DNA of 64,000 nucleotides from Enterococcus sp. 9E7_DIV0242 (GCF_002140975.2 NZ_CP147247.1:3411001-3475000), one strand, 5' to 3'; shown: positions 49,483-60,833, counted from the first letter of the stretch. The notes: generated by a model not told the origin, from the letters alone. A program made the numbers and translations.

Positions 49483-49519
49483 AACAACCGGATCATGGGG
49501 GTGATCCGGTTGTTTTTGT
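49483..49519 (+). terminator. Terminator of psuKG
   Basis: AACAACCGGATCA pairs perfectly with TGATCCGGTTGTT, then TTTG. Confidence 0.9.
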
Positions 49520-49652
49520 GTGGTTTCTTTTTGAATGATTCATTTTTTTAGAAGCAGCACCTTTCCTACCACTAGGAAAAAAGTCGGTTTGTTTGTCGTA
49601 AGGAAGCTCCCTATAATAAAAGTATATAAAACCTGTTAAATTTTTTCGCTTA

Positions 49653-49666
49653 CGAAAACGTTTTGA
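49653..49666. promoter_or_regulatory. Possible cre (CcpA) site
   Basis: CGAAAACGTTTTGA matches 12 of 14 cre positions and lies about 70 bp ahead of the third PTS operon. It is itself a good palindrome. The rest of 49520-49736 holds no gene. Confidence 0.4.
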
Positions 49667-49736
49667 CCCTGGGATAAGTAAGCCATTGAATGGGATAGCC
49701 TGTTGATTTAGCAGAATTTATAGCAGAACGCAGAAA

Positions 49737-50054
49737 GTGGTGAAGGAAATGAAACACGTGTTGTTGATTTGTGGTTCAGGTGCATCAAGTGGATTTATGG
49801 CTGCTGCTATTCGTAAAGCAGCAAAGAAAAGAGGCGTGGAGATGTCGGTCAAAGCGGCCAGTGAATCTCAGCTAGATGAACGAATAAATGAAATCGATTA
49901 CTTACTGATCGGTCCTCACTTGTCCTATATGCTGACGGATATTCAAGAGCAGACGAAGGACAAGAAAGTGAAGGCAGCAGTCATTCCCCAAAGTACGTAT
50001 GGGACGTTAAATGGAGAGAAAGCATTGGATCTGATAGTAAGCTTGGAGGAGTAA
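49737..50054 (+). CDS. PTS EIIB, lactose/cellobiose family
   Basis: About 105 residues. The phosphorylated Cys is in LLICGSGASSGFM (C12). Start is uncertain: GTG at 49737 or 49740, or ATG at 49749; none has a well-placed ribosome site. Phosphate carrier between the IIA (51344) and the IIC that follows after 4 bp. Confidence 0.88.
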   Translation: MVKEMKHVLLICGSGASSGFMAAAIRKAAKKRGVEMSVKAASESQLDERINEIDYLLIGPHLSYMLTDIQEQTKDKKVKAAVIPQSTYGTLNGEKALDLIVSLEE

Positions 50055-50058
50055 AAAA

Positions 50059-51321
50059 ATGAATAAAATTATGGATTTTATGACGAATACATTTGCTCCA
50101 AAGGTCAATAAGGTAGTGAAAAATCCGTGGGTATCTGCGATTCAGGACTCGATCATGGCTGCACTACCATTAGTATTTGTGGGTTCGTTGGTAACGGTTG
50201 TTTCACTACTGCAAAATATTTTCAAAGGGATGCCGGACTTTTCATTGATCAGCACCTTTTCATTTGGGATGTTTGCGCTAGTTGTTGCATTTTTGATTCC
50301 ATACTATTTGATGGAGAAAAAAGGACACAGTGGACAAAAACTGATTTCAGGAGCAACGTCTATGGTATTGTTCATGATGTTGATGTTTCCAACAATTACT
50401 GCTGAAGGGGATATTACCTTCATTTTATCAAGATTTGGTGCGACAGGGATGTTTCTATCGATTATTACCGGTTTATTTGTCGCTTTTGTTATGAATCTTG
50501 CTGCGCAAAAATCATTTTTCGATGAAGATACACCGATTCCGGATTTCGTTGTTGGCTGGTTCAATAGTTTACTGCCGATTACGATTGTTTTACTGATCGG
50601 CTGGTTGATCACGGTTCAGTTCAATATCGATTTCTTCGATGTTGTTGTTCTTTTGTTCAGTCCGTTGGCAAAAATCGTTCAGTCTTATCCAGGGTTTGTT
50701 CTTTCAGTATTTATTCCGATTTTCTTATACACCTTTGGGATTTCCGGTTGGGTCATGATGCCTGCGATTTACCCTGTCTATATGGCTGGACTTGCAGCAA
50801 ATGCAGAAGCTGTAGCGGCAGGTGGTCAAGCGGTCAATATTGCCACACAGGAAACCTGTTATGCTTTTTCTTCTATGGGAGGTGTAGGTACGACATTGGC
50901 ATTATCTGTGATGATGTTCTTACTGAGTAAATCTGCACAGCTGAAAGCTATTGGTCGGGCGGTCATCGTACCATCGATTTTTAATATCAATGAACCGTTG
51001 GTATTCGGAGCACCGATTGCTTTTAACCCGTATTTGATGGTACCTATGTGGATCAATGGTCTGTTGGTACCGACGATTTCCTATGCAGCCATGTACTTTG
51101 GCTTTGTGAATATTCCTTCGCAAACCTTCTTGTTATGGTATATGCCTTATCCGATCACTTCTTATTTAGCAACACAGGATTGGCGGGCAATCATTGTTTG
51201 TATCGTGATTTTCATTGTTACTTGGCTGGTATTCCTACCATTCTTCAAGGCGTATGACAATTCGTTGATCAAGCAAGAAGAGCTAGAAGCACTGGAAGAA
51301 GGACAAGCAGAAATCGCATAA
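50059..51321 (+). CDS. PTS EIIC, lactose/cellobiose family
   Basis: 420 residues with about ten TMs. CelB-type stretches include TFGISGWVMMPAIYPVY and FNINEPLVFGAPIAFNPYLM. It transports a beta-linked disaccharide or aryl glucoside, with the GH1 gene downstream giving the likely product route. Acidic C-terminal tail. Confidence 0.92.
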   Translation: MNKIMDFMTNTFAPKVNKVVKNPWVSAIQDSIMAALPLVFVGSLVTVVSLLQNIFKGMPDFSLISTFSFGMFALVVAFLIPYYLMEKKGHSGQKLISGATSMVLFMMLMFPTITAEGDITFILSRFGATGMFLSIITGLFVAFVMNLAAQKSFFDEDTPIPDFVVGWFNSLLPITIVLLIGWLITVQFNIDFFDVVVLLFSPLAKIVQSYPGFVLSVFIPIFLYTFGISGWVMMPAIYPVYMAGLAANAEAVAAGGQAVNIATQETCYAFSSMGGVGTTLALSVMMFLLSKSAQLKAIGRAVIVPSIFNINEPLVFGAPIAFNPYLMVPMWINGLLVPTISYAAMYFGFVNIPSQTFLLWYMPYPITSYLATQDWRAIIVCIVIFIVTWLVFLPFFKAYDNSLIKQEELEALEEGQAEIA

Positions 51322-51343
51322 TCAATCATTGGAGGACGACACG

Positions 51344-53142
<1,799 letters not shown>

Positions 53143-53485
53143 ATACTTTGGAAATTGGTTATGGAAACATGGAAAAGACAGGTGTATAGACACCATATAA
53201 TCCTTTGAAATCGAATAAAGGAAGTTAAGGAAAGTAACTATTTTGTTGTTCCTACAGATGGCGTGCCGCCAGTTAAGCTCTAATTCTGCGGCAAGTCATC
53301 ACAGGAGCCCAGCACGATGTTTTCATTGGTTTCTGATAAAAAAACGCGTCGCTATTTCTATTTCACCAATTTACTAAAGCTGGATAAAACCTATCTGTTT
53401 CTCCAAGCCTGACACTTCTGCTCCAACGAAAAGCTCGTCGTATGGAGCGACTTTGTCATAACCTCATATAGTAGGAGCTGTTGAT
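53143..53485. other. Intergenic region before the LicR-type gene
   Basis: Contains an imperfect hairpin (GCCGC / GCGGC, 53268-53293) and a 31-codon frame at 53317-53412 (MFSLVSDKKTRRYFYFTNLL...) with CAGGAG upstream. The frame has no clear relatives that I know and is not called as a gene. The space suggests a separate promoter for the regulator. Confidence 0.4.
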
Positions 53486-55390
53486 ATGTGGCATGCAAAG
53501 CAAAAAGAAATACTTGCCTTTTTAATGAAAAACCAAGAGCAATGGGTAACTGCCGGACAATTAGCTGAGTTTTGCGGGTGTACGACACGTACTATCCGCA
53601 ACCATATCGCGAAAATGAATCAGGAGATTTCGGAGCTGATCATTGCTAGCAATCACGGATATCAGCTCAATTCAGAGGTTGAGTTGACTATGCTTAATCG
53701 TGAAACGGAAGATCGAAAAGCACGAATATTTTTAGAATTATTGAAAAATTCTTCTGAAGGCGTTAATATTTTTGATTTATCAGAACGGTTGTTTATTTCA
53801 GAATCTACGCTCAAAAACGAGCTCCAGCAATTAAAGCAAGAAATCACAGATGCAGCGATTCAAATCGTCACGGAGCAAAATCACGTGAAGCTGACGGGAC
53901 CGGAACGTTCGAAACGTCGGTACATGATTTCTCTTTTATATAATGAAAGTGATCTGCAGGAGCAGCTAAAGTTAACGATTCAAGAGATGATTGGCTATAT
54001 TTCGTTGGAACAGCTGCAACAGACCATCTGGGACGTTTTACAGAAGCATGGGATTCGAATCAATCAATACTCTTTGAACAATATCGTCCTTCATTATGCT
54101 ATCAGTATTGAACGTATTCGCCAGGGCCATGTTATCAAAAAGAGCAAAGAGTATTCGAGTCTAGTGAACCAAAAGGAGTATCAGCTAGCTGGGGAAATTG
54201 CGAAAATGCTGGCAGTGGAATATGAAATCCATTTTTCAGAAGCGGAGCTGGAACAGCTATCTTTGTTATTTATTGGTTTGCAAAATGAAAAGCTGGCAAA
54301 TGGGGCGGATGAAAAGCTGTCTGAGTTTGTCGATCAGCGAATCATTGAGACGTTGCATGGGGTCTTGGCACAAGTGGAAAAAACCTATCTGATTAAACTA
54401 GATGACCCGGAGTTTTTTACCAAATTGGCGATCCACGTCCAGAGTCTGTATTATCGATCCCACTATGAAACCTTTACTCGGAACAGCAGTCTGTTGGATT
54501 TGAAGACGGGCTATCCCTTGATTTACGACCTATCCGTCTATATTTCATCATTGATCCAAGAAGAGCTGGATATTTGGTTCAATGATGATGAGATTTCTTT
54601 TATCGCCCTTCATATCGGTTCGTTTTTCGAAACGAGGAAAAAGCAGCCAGATAGGATCACGGTTCTTCTGGTTGTGAATGAGTACCATGATCTTAAACGA
54701 AATCTTCTGGAGAAGCTAGAACAGGATTTTGGTGGGGAAATCACTTTGCTCACAGGAAATCATGATACGGTCAGCGAGGAGCCCTATGATTTATTGCTGA
54801 CGACGGATCGCCAACTCGCCTCGCATTATTCCGGGGCAGTGTTTATCCATCCATTTTTAACGGAAAAGGACAGTAGAAAGATAGAGAAACGTTTGTCCGC
54901 TTTGAAAGCGCAAAAAGAGAAAAAAAGAATGTACCGCTATATCGATCAGTTTGTCTCAGCAGAACTGTACTTTAATCAGATTGACCCATCTGATTTGACA
55001 CCGAAGGAAATCCGCAGTCAAATCAATGAACGAATGTATGAGCTGGAGTATGTCGATACAGCTTTTGCTCAAAATGTAGAGAAGCGAGAGACGATGTCTC
55101 CAACGAGCTTTCCTTCTGGGATTGCCGTTCCTCACTCGGTAGAAGTGGATGCATTGAAGAGCGGAGTGGCGATCATGACTTTGCAAGAGCCTGTTATTTG
55201 GTCGGCGTACCCCGTCAAATTGATTGCATTGGTTGCGATCAACAAAGAAGAGGCAGCTGCATTCAATGAATTCTTTGAGCGGTTTATCGAAATCGTTTCT
55301 GAGCCAATCAATACAAGGCAACTGAGCTTAGCTGAGGATTATGATGCGTTTCTTTTGAAGTTAAAAATGTTGGTAGATACTGATGAATAA
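53486..55390 (+). CDS. LicR/MtlR-type PRD regulator with EIIB and EIIA domains
   Basis: 634 residues. Two HTH regions (about 5-60, VTAGQLAEFCGCTTRTIRNH, and 80-135) precede PRD1 (about 175-285) and PRD2 (290-395), an EIIB-Gat-like domain (about 400-490) and an EIIA(Mtl/Fru)-like domain (about 495-634) with its His in GIAVPHSVEV. The EIIB-like part reads TVLLVVNEYHDLKRN, without the usual active Cys. DNA-binding activator of the PTS/GH1 operon just upstream, with activity set by PTS phosphorylation. Confidence 0.9.
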   Translation: MWHAKQKEILAFLMKNQEQWVTAGQLAEFCGCTTRTIRNHIAKMNQEISELIIASNHGYQLNSEVELTMLNRETEDRKARIFLELLKNSSEGVNIFDLSERLFISESTLKNELQQLKQEITDAAIQIVTEQNHVKLTGPERSKRRYMISLLYNESDLQEQLKLTIQEMIGYISLEQLQQTIWDVLQKHGIRINQYSLNNIVLHYAISIERIRQGHVIKKSKEYSSLVNQKEYQLAGEIAKMLAVEYEIHFSEAELEQLSLLFIGLQNEKLANGADEKLSEFVDQRIIETLHGVLAQVEKTYLIKLDDPEFFTKLAIHVQSLYYRSHYETFTRNSSLLDLKTGYPLIYDLSVYISSLIQEELDIWFNDDEISFIALHIGSFFETRKKQPDRITVLLVVNEYHDLKRNLLEKLEQDFGGEITLLTGNHDTVSEEPYDLLLTTDRQLASHYSGAVFIHPFLTEKDSRKIEKRLSALKAQKEKKRMYRYIDQFVSAELYFNQIDPSDLTPKEIRSQINERMYELEYVDTAFAQNVEKRETMSPTSFPSGIAVPHSVEVDALKSGVAIMTLQEPVIWSAYPVKLIALVAINKEEAAAFNEFFERFIEIVSEPINTRQLSLAEDYDAFLLKLKMLVDTDE

Positions 55391-56027
55391 GGAGCGTAAG
55401 AAGCTTATTTATAGAGTATTGGTCGTTTTTTTTGGGACACTTCTGATGGGGATTGGGATACAGCTGATTGTTTCTGCCAATCAAGGTTTTGATTCTGTTA
55501 GTACATTGATCTTGGGATTGATTAGACATACTTCGATTCCTTTCAGCCGTTGGAGTCAGTTACTTAGTATGCTCTTTTTGATTCTTACGTTTGTCTATAA
55601 AAAAAGTCTCTTGGGGATCGGCAGTCTGATTAATGCCCTATTTGTCGGTGAAGCGATTCGTATCAGTGAGCCATTTCTATCCCGACAACCATTTATCCAG
55701 AACAGCCTATTCTTTGCATTCGTCGGTTTTACGTTTATGGCATTGGGAACGGCTATTTATCTGTCAGCTGATTTGGGTTCGGGTCCCTTAGAAGGAATGA
55801 TGCTGAGCCTCTGTGGGCTACTCCATCTATCCTTGAAATATGGTCGGATCGTATTGGATTTTTTGATTGTAGTTATCGGTGTTTTATTAGGCAGCACAGT
55901 AGGGATCGGCACCTTGCTCGCGGTATTTTTACTAGGCCCGATGATTGCAACATTTTTATCGTTGCTTCGTCGATTAGTGAATTCAGATGGAAAGATTTTA
56001 TCGGAAGTAACAGATAAAGAGCAATGA
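55383..56027 (+). CDS. YczE/YitT-like membrane protein
   Basis: 214 residues with about six TMs; starts MNKERKKLIYRVLVVFFGTL and has the family stretches IQLIVSANQGFDSVSTLILG and ALGTAIYLSADLGSGPLEGM. YczE-type proteins are of unknown function; in some genomes they sit with transport or lipopeptide genes. It overlaps the regulator gene by 8 bp, so the two are coupled. A terminator follows. Confidence 0.82.
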   Translation: MNKERKKLIYRVLVVFFGTLLMGIGIQLIVSANQGFDSVSTLILGLIRHTSIPFSRWSQLLSMLFLILTFVYKKSLLGIGSLINALFVGEAIRISEPFLSRQPFIQNSLFFAFVGFTFMALGTAIYLSADLGSGPLEGMMLSLCGLLHLSLKYGRIVLDFLIVVIGVLLGSTVGIGTLLAVFLLGPMIATFLSLLRRLVNSDGKILSEVTDKEQ

Positions 56028-56054
56028 TAATATATGGATTATTTAGCAAAAAAT

Positions 56055-56101
56055 AGCAGCGTCATGGCTTTCATATTGGCAATGACACTGCTGTTTTTTT
56101 A
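56055..56101 (+). terminator. Terminator, convergent
   Basis: AGCAGCGTCAT pairs with ATGACACTGCT around 16 nt, then TTTTTTT. It closes the rightward operon. Confidence 0.85.
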
Positions 56102-56110
56102 TTTTATCTA

Positions 56111-57142
56111 TTAAAAATTAGGTGCAAGTGCAGCAGAATTGAGCATATATGTTTTTTGTTTCGTTGTTTGGTAGAAATCAGAGACAGCTACAAGTGACAC
56201 ATTGCCGCGAAAATCTACGCGATAAATCAGAACATCTTTCGTAAAATCCCAGATGACGATGTCACGATCATAGTTTCTAGCCTCGTAATTCATCTCGACC
56301 TCTGTTGTTTGTTCGTGTTTTTCAATATATTCATCAATATTGGTCACACCATAGGAAGCACTGATTTCGGCTTTTACTCCGGAAGCTTCTGCCCCAACCG
56401 TTGATTTCAAGCTCATTTCTTCTTTAGTTTCTTTTCGTGTTTGCGAAGAGTGCGTAATTGTTATTTTTTCCTTCAGGCTTTTTCCTTCCGGTAAATTGAT
56501 GTTTTTGATGCGATGGAGTGTGTAGCAGCAAATCATGAAGTAATCACTGATATAAGGTTCCTTATTATCTGACTTAACTTTGGGATCGATCAATGTCGGC
56601 CATTGGTTTTTCGGGAGTTGTTTTGGTTCTGTTCTTCTAAGTAAGATTGTTCCATTCATGAGGTCTTTGTTTGGAAGCAGAGAATCATAGTCATCGGCAT
56701 CTTTTATCAAAGGTAACTGACTGATTTTTGACCATTGGAATCTGGGATTGAAGCCTTCTGCTAATGTTATCGGGTCAAGTGTTTCTGTCAAGGTCAAGTT
56801 GTTTTCCCAATTATGCACACCATCAGTAACTGCTTTGTATCCTGCAACATGGATAATTCCAGAGGTAGTACAAAACGAATTGTTTTCATGCTTCCAATAA
56901 GGAATATCAATTCCTAAATCTACTGTACCGAAGGATGGAGAGCCAACAGCTTTTAACGTTAAATAGTACTCAGGACCCCAAGCTTTTCCAGAAGGAGAGT
57001 AGACATCGAAGAGAAAAGAGTCATTTGGGGCAATGTGTCCCGGGAAATTTGCTTTCTTTACCCCGTATGGAATACGTGCTTCGACCTTGAGCGACTGGGT
57101 TAACTTGTTTGTGACCTTGATTTTTGCATGCCATTCTGCCAT
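56111..57142 (-). CDS. Hypothetical protein, possible beta-pore-forming-toxin-like
   Basis: 343 residues from the ATG at 57142 (AGGAGG upstream); no signal peptide or TM. Residues 1-115 form a beta-rich domain (WHAKIKVTNKL, then GTVDLGIDIPYWKHENNSF) with faint likeness to aegerolysin-type sandwiches. The C-terminal half has an alternating polar/small pattern rich in Ser, Thr, Glu and Lys (THSSQTRKETKEEMSLKSTV, then GAEASGVKAEISASYGVTN), as in the insertion region of aerolysin/ETX-MTX2 toxins. I recognise no exact family, and the toxin idea is pattern-based inference. It is transcribed alone, 187 bp after the sce7725-like gene. Lack of a signal sequence means release would need lysis or another route. 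Confidence 0.5.
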   Translation of the reverse strand: MAEWHAKIKVTNKLTQSLKVEARIPYGVKKANFPGHIAPNDSFLFDVYSPSGKAWGPEYYLTLKAVGSPSFGTVDLGIDIPYWKHENNSFCTTSGIIHVAGYKAVTDGVHNWENNLTLTETLDPITLAEGFNPRFQWSKISQLPLIKDADDYDSLLPNKDLMNGTILLRRTEPKQLPKNQWPTLIDPKVKSDNKEPYISDYFMICCYTLHRIKNINLPEGKSLKEKITITHSSQTRKETKEEMSLKSTVGAEASGVKAEISASYGVTNIDEYIEKHEQTTEVEMNYEARNYDRDIVIWDFTKDVLIYRVDFRGNVSLVAVSDFYQTTKQKTYMLNSAALAPNF

Positions 57143-57328
57143 GATACAATTCCTCCTAAAAATAATTTCAGTCATATAGTTATGCCTGATTCGTGATTAG
57201 TGTACCATCGTAAGAATGCGCTTGCAAAGTCAATAATAAGACAAAAACTTACCTGTAGAGAAATAAATAAAAAGGCAATCAAGTAAGAGAATGACAGAGA
57301 CAAAAAGAAAGAAAAAAGTTTTTCGGAA

Positions 57329-58207
57329 TCAAAAAACTTCTCTCTTTCTTTTGTTCAGATAACGCGACATCAACTCCATATGATGCATGACAGCGGCTTT
57401 ACGCATAACGCCCATCCCAGGAAATTTATCTTTGGCTGCTGCCTCTAACAAAAGTTGAATACCTAAGGTCACTTGATTGCCGCATAGCTGCTTTTCCCAA
57501 ACCATGATTTCAGTCATCAACTCAAAAAATTTCTCTTTTTGCGAAGGTGCTTCTTCACTGGAAAGGAAGTGATGGATTCTCAAGTTAGTCTCTTCAAAAT
57601 AAACAAGATGTAGGCTAAGGAATTTTGACGGGTAGCTGTGCTCATAATAGATACGGCTATCGATAGAAAAATCACTAAAACCGACAAAATCCCTCTTTTG
57701 AAAGGTCAGATGAGCAGTAGAGAAAAGCTCATCCGGGCATTCCTGATAGAAGCGAGATTTGGGCAGTCGAGTAAACACATCCTGTGAAAGGATTTTTGCT
57801 CCCTCGATTTTTCGCAGCAAGCGGAATTCTTCTGGAACAAGGACCTTCACTTGGTTGCCTTGCCAATCGCTTTCCAAAGCAGGAACAGAAGAATGACCAA
57901 CGATGAACATTTCTGGTGATTCAGTCAACGTTTCTATGGGCTGTTCGATGATCATTGCTTTTGTTAGCGGAAGTTCTTTTAGTTGCTGTAGTCCATCCGC
58001 CGTTAGGAAGTCTCCGGATTGGGGATTTTGAATCAAATAGAACGGCTGCTTCTTTTGTTGCGACAGGCTGATAAATTTCTTTAAGGCATTCGAATTCTTC
58101 ACTGGTTCAATGATCGGCTGAACAGCAGATGAAAGAAGGTCGTTTTCCAGAAGTGCCGTCAATGCAAAGAGGTCATATTGCTTCCCTCTGAAATAAGGAT
58201 AGTACAT
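57329..58207 (-). CDS. sce7725-family / T4 beta-protein-like protein
   Basis: 292 residues. The N-terminus MYYPYFRGKQYDLFALTALL matches the typical MYxPxxRGKQ opening of sce7725/beta-protein family members. The rest looks like an alpha/beta barrel-type protein without an obvious catalytic motif. Its ATG directly abuts the stop of the sce7726-like gene (TAAATG), so the two are translationally coupled. Function unknown; the pair recurs in many bacteria and phages. Confidence 0.75.
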   Translation of the reverse strand: MYYPYFRGKQYDLFALTALLENDLLSSAVQPIIEPVKNSNALKKFISLSQQKKQPFYLIQNPQSGDFLTADGLQQLKELPLTKAMIIEQPIETLTESPEMFIVGHSSVPALESDWQGNQVKVLVPEEFRLLRKIEGAKILSQDVFTRLPKSRFYQECPDELFSTAHLTFQKRDFVGFSDFSIDSRIYYEHSYPSKFLSLHLVYFEETNLRIHHFLSSEEAPSQKEKFFELMTEIMVWEKQLCGNQVTLGIQLLLEAAAKDKFPGMGVMRKAAVMHHMELMSRYLNKRKREVF

Positions 58208-58879
58208 TTATTCATCCTCCAATAGGCGTTGCTCTAACTCAAAATAGGCCGCACGTGTGGCTTCAAGCTCATCCTTCAATGCTTCGACTGCTTGCTCTTG
58301 CAGCTCCTCTATAAAACGGTCATAAAAATTGACTCCTCCACCGAATAAGTCGTAATCTGGTTGGCGCTTTTTCAGTTCTTTATAAATTTGGTCTGTTGAG
58401 AAAACACGCAGTCCGCGTGCTGTTTGCTTAGCTTTTCCGACTTCGCGGGCCTGAGCACCGATCAAACGAAAAATCAACGCTTGCTCATTGACGAGCAGCT
58501 CTTGCTTTTGTGGTTTTTTATCTATCGTAAAATAGCCTGGAAGTGCCTGCTCCTCGGGTGAAAGATATTGATGATAAACCATCACGCCAATATGTGAAGG
58601 AATTTCTTCCCTTACTTTTTCAAACAAGGCTTCGGGCAGAACAAAATAGTTGTAGTGGCCAACAAAGGAAAGCTTGGCTTTTGAACGAAAATCCGCTTTA
58701 CTGACCTTCAGTTCGTAACAGCGCCATTCGAATTGATTGTCAGGTAATAGTCGGCAACCTAACGTATCAACAATTCCTTGATCATCAGGCATCCCGACCT
58801 CTTCAATCACAATATCGCCATTCTCACGGCAGTAATAATAAAGTGCTTCCTCCATTTGGATCGTCAACGAAGTTTTCAT
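58208..58879 (-). CDS. sce7726-family PD-(D/E)XK nuclease-like protein
   Basis: 223 residues. The core shows a PD-(D/E)XK pattern: D38 in GIVDTLG, then E56-L-K58 in CYELKVSKADF, and a following helix/strand GHYNYFVLP. This resembles the sce7726/MmcB group of nuclease-fold proteins. The C-terminus is helical and charged. AGGAGAC precedes the ATG at 58879. First gene of a two-gene operon with the sce7725-like gene. DNA cleavage or repair is likely from the fold; the biological target is unknown, and phage defence is one possibility. Confidence 0.75.
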   Translation of the reverse strand: MKTSLTIQMEEALYYYCRENGDIVIEEVGMPDDQGIVDTLGCRLLPDNQFEWRCYELKVSKADFRSKAKLSFVGHYNYFVLPEALFEKVREEIPSHIGVMVYHQYLSPEEQALPGYFTIDKKPQKQELLVNEQALIFRLIGAQAREVGKAKQTARGLRVFSTDQIYKELKKRQPDYDLFGGGVNFYDRFIEELQEQAVEALKDELEATRAAYFELEQRLLEDE

Positions 58880-59528
58880 GACAGTCTCCTTTAGCTTTAA
58901 ATATTTCTTCAGTTGTTTCTCTACTATAAAACATATGTTCGGGTATGTGAAGAGGGTTTATGGATATTTAAGGATAAATATTTTTCTAAAATACAGGTAA
59001 ATGGCCCTCTTTTTATATAAATAATCCATATGTTTCAACTAGTTCCAAGCAGTTTTTAGAAAACCGTTAAGCTGTTTCTCGTTGTCTTAAAGTGCAAGTC
59101 ATGGTATGATGCTTAACGTATCTTTAAAACAAAAGTGATTTTAGGCATTAACCTACTGATACTAGCCCACTAAATTAAGTCAGTTTCTTTTTTTATTGGG
59201 AGTGGTTATAGTGTGAAATAATGAGCAGCATATTTCTTTTGAGTGAAAAGTTGAAAAGTTTGTAACAAAGCAAACTAGGCGAAAAGTTAAATTTATTTTT
59301 TGAAGAACAGACAAAGAGCGAAGCAGCAACAAAGGTAACGTCTGTCTTTTATCGAAATGGAAAGTTTTAAAAATTACAATCGGAATTTTCAGAAGAAATA
59401 TGAAATATTCTTGTAATACTTCTTTGGTTCAAATGAAATATGAGTATGTTAAAATCAGTTTGTCGTTAAAAAAGGATTAATTTTTTGATTAAATAAAAAA
59501 TGGAAAAAATCAGTCGGAGGAATTAAGA
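58880..59528. other. 650-bp intergenic region, possible small RNA or long leader
   Basis: No coding frame. A good promoter (59082-59110) reads right, and a hairpin ACAGAC...GTCTGT with CTTTT (59307-59350) lies 200 bp on. Together they could define an RNA of about 230 nt, or be part of the 5' leader of the secreted-protein gene at 59529. Confidence 0.4.
59082..59110 (+). promoter_or_regulatory. Sigma-A-type promoter
   Basis: TTGTCT (59082-59087), 17 bp, TATGAT (59105-59110). It is 420 bp ahead of the nearest gene. Confidence 0.55.
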
Positions 59529-60833
59529 GTGAAGAAACGCATATTTGCATCATTACTGTTATGTTCATTGGCACTTACAACTATAGTAATTCCAGCAACA
59601 GCTTTTGCAGAAAGCATTGATGAAAAGATTCAACAAAAAAACAGTGAAATTTCGAATTTAAAAGACCAACAAAGTGATGTTCAAACACAAATCGCTTCTT
59701 TAGAGTCTACTATTACAGATATTCTTGATGAAGGTCAGGAATTAAAAGACCAACAAACAGCTTTGGAAACAAAATCAGCTGAGCTGAAACAAGAGATAGA
59801 AGACTTAAACCAACGTATTGAAAAACGTTCTGAAGCAATCACGAATCAAGCGCGTGACGTACAGGTGAATGGTCAAAGTACAACGATCATGGATGCAGTA
59901 CTGAATGCTGAATCATTTTCAGATGCAATCGGTCGTATCTATGCTGTGTCAACAATCGTGAATGCAAACAATGATTTGGTCAATCAGCAAAAAGCAGACA
60001 AAGAATCTGTTGTAGCGAAACAAGCTGAAAATGAAGAAAAATTACAAGAAATTGAAGATACTAAAGCTGAATTAGAAGTGAAGAAACAAGACCTTGTTTC
60101 TAAGCAAGCTGATTTAACTGTATTAAAAACTTCTTTAGAACTAGAGCAAGAAAATGCGGAAGGCTCAAAAGCAGTATTGGAACAACAAAAAGCAGCAGCT
60201 GAAGCAGAGCAAGCACGTATCGCAGCAGAACAAAAGGCAGCAGCTGAAAAAGCAGCACAAGAGAAAGTTGCTCAAGAAAAAGCAGCTCAGGAAGCACAAG
60301 CGTCAAGCAGTGCTTCATCTGAAACAGCACCAAGTTCTGAGGTTGCTGATACAACACCAGTAGCTGATACAACACAAAATACTGAGCAATCAACTGCACC
60401 GGAAACTGGTTCAGGGACAGGCTCATCATCAAATAATAACACTGGAACTGGAAATACAGGTGGTTCAGCAGGCGGTAGTACGGGAACTCCTTCTACATCC
60501 TCCGATGTAACATTGAATGCGTTGAATTCTTTACGTACATCACTTGGCTTGAATCCAGTAAGCTGGGATGCTGGACTTGCAGCAACAGCTGCAGCACGTG
60601 CCGCTACAATTAATAGTAACGGCTGGCAAATTCCTTCTGATCACTGGTCTCGTGGCGATGAAGTAATCGCAATGATGTGGGGAGCCGGTAATTCAGTTAT
60701 CATGGCTTGGTACAATGAAACAGGTATGACAACTGCTACAGGTAGTGGTCACCGTGATTGGGAAATCAATCCAGCAACAACTCGCGTAGGCTTTGGCTAT
60801 AGCGGAGACGTGATTGTTGGACATTCAGCATAA
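59529..60833 (+). CDS. Secreted coiled-coil/CAP-domain protein (SagA/SalB-like)
   Basis: 434 residues from a GTG start (CGGAGGAA upstream). Signal peptide to about 27 (TAFAES), a long PcsB/SagA-type coiled coil (28-245, heptads rich in K, E, Q, with VLNAESFSDAIGRIYAVSTI), a Ser/Thr/Gly linker (250-325) and a C-terminal CAP/SCP domain (328-434, LNALNSLRTSLGLNPVSWDA to GHRDWEINPATTRVGFGYSG). SagA proper ends in an NlpC/P60 hydrolase; here CAP takes that place. The family acts at the cell wall and septum and is abundant and antigenic in enterococci. A terminator follows. Confidence 0.88.
   Translation: MKKRIFASLLLCSLALTTIVIPATAFAESIDEKIQQKNSEISNLKDQQSDVQTQIASLESTITDILDEGQELKDQQTALETKSAELKQEIEDLNQRIEKRSEAITNQARDVQVNGQSTTIMDAVLNAESFSDAIGRIYAVSTIVNANNDLVNQQKADKESVVAKQAENEEKLQEIEDTKAELEVKKQDLVSKQADLTVLKTSLELEQENAEGSKAVLEQQKAAAEAEQARIAAEQKAAAEKAAQEKVAQEKAAQEAQASSSASSETAPSSEVADTTPVADTTQNTEQSTAPETGSGTGSSSNNNTGTGNTGGSAGGSTGTPSTSSDVTLNALNSLRTSLGLNPVSWDAGLAATAAARAATINSNGWQIPSDHWSRGDEVIAMMWGAGNSVIMAWYNETGMTTATGSGHRDWEINPATTRVGFGYSGDVIVGHSA

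Noticed and set aside
53317..53412. 31-codon frame with a ribosome-site-like CAGGAG
   Set aside because: Spacing is acceptable, but there is no terminator, family likeness or context to support translation; kept only as a note in the gap entry.
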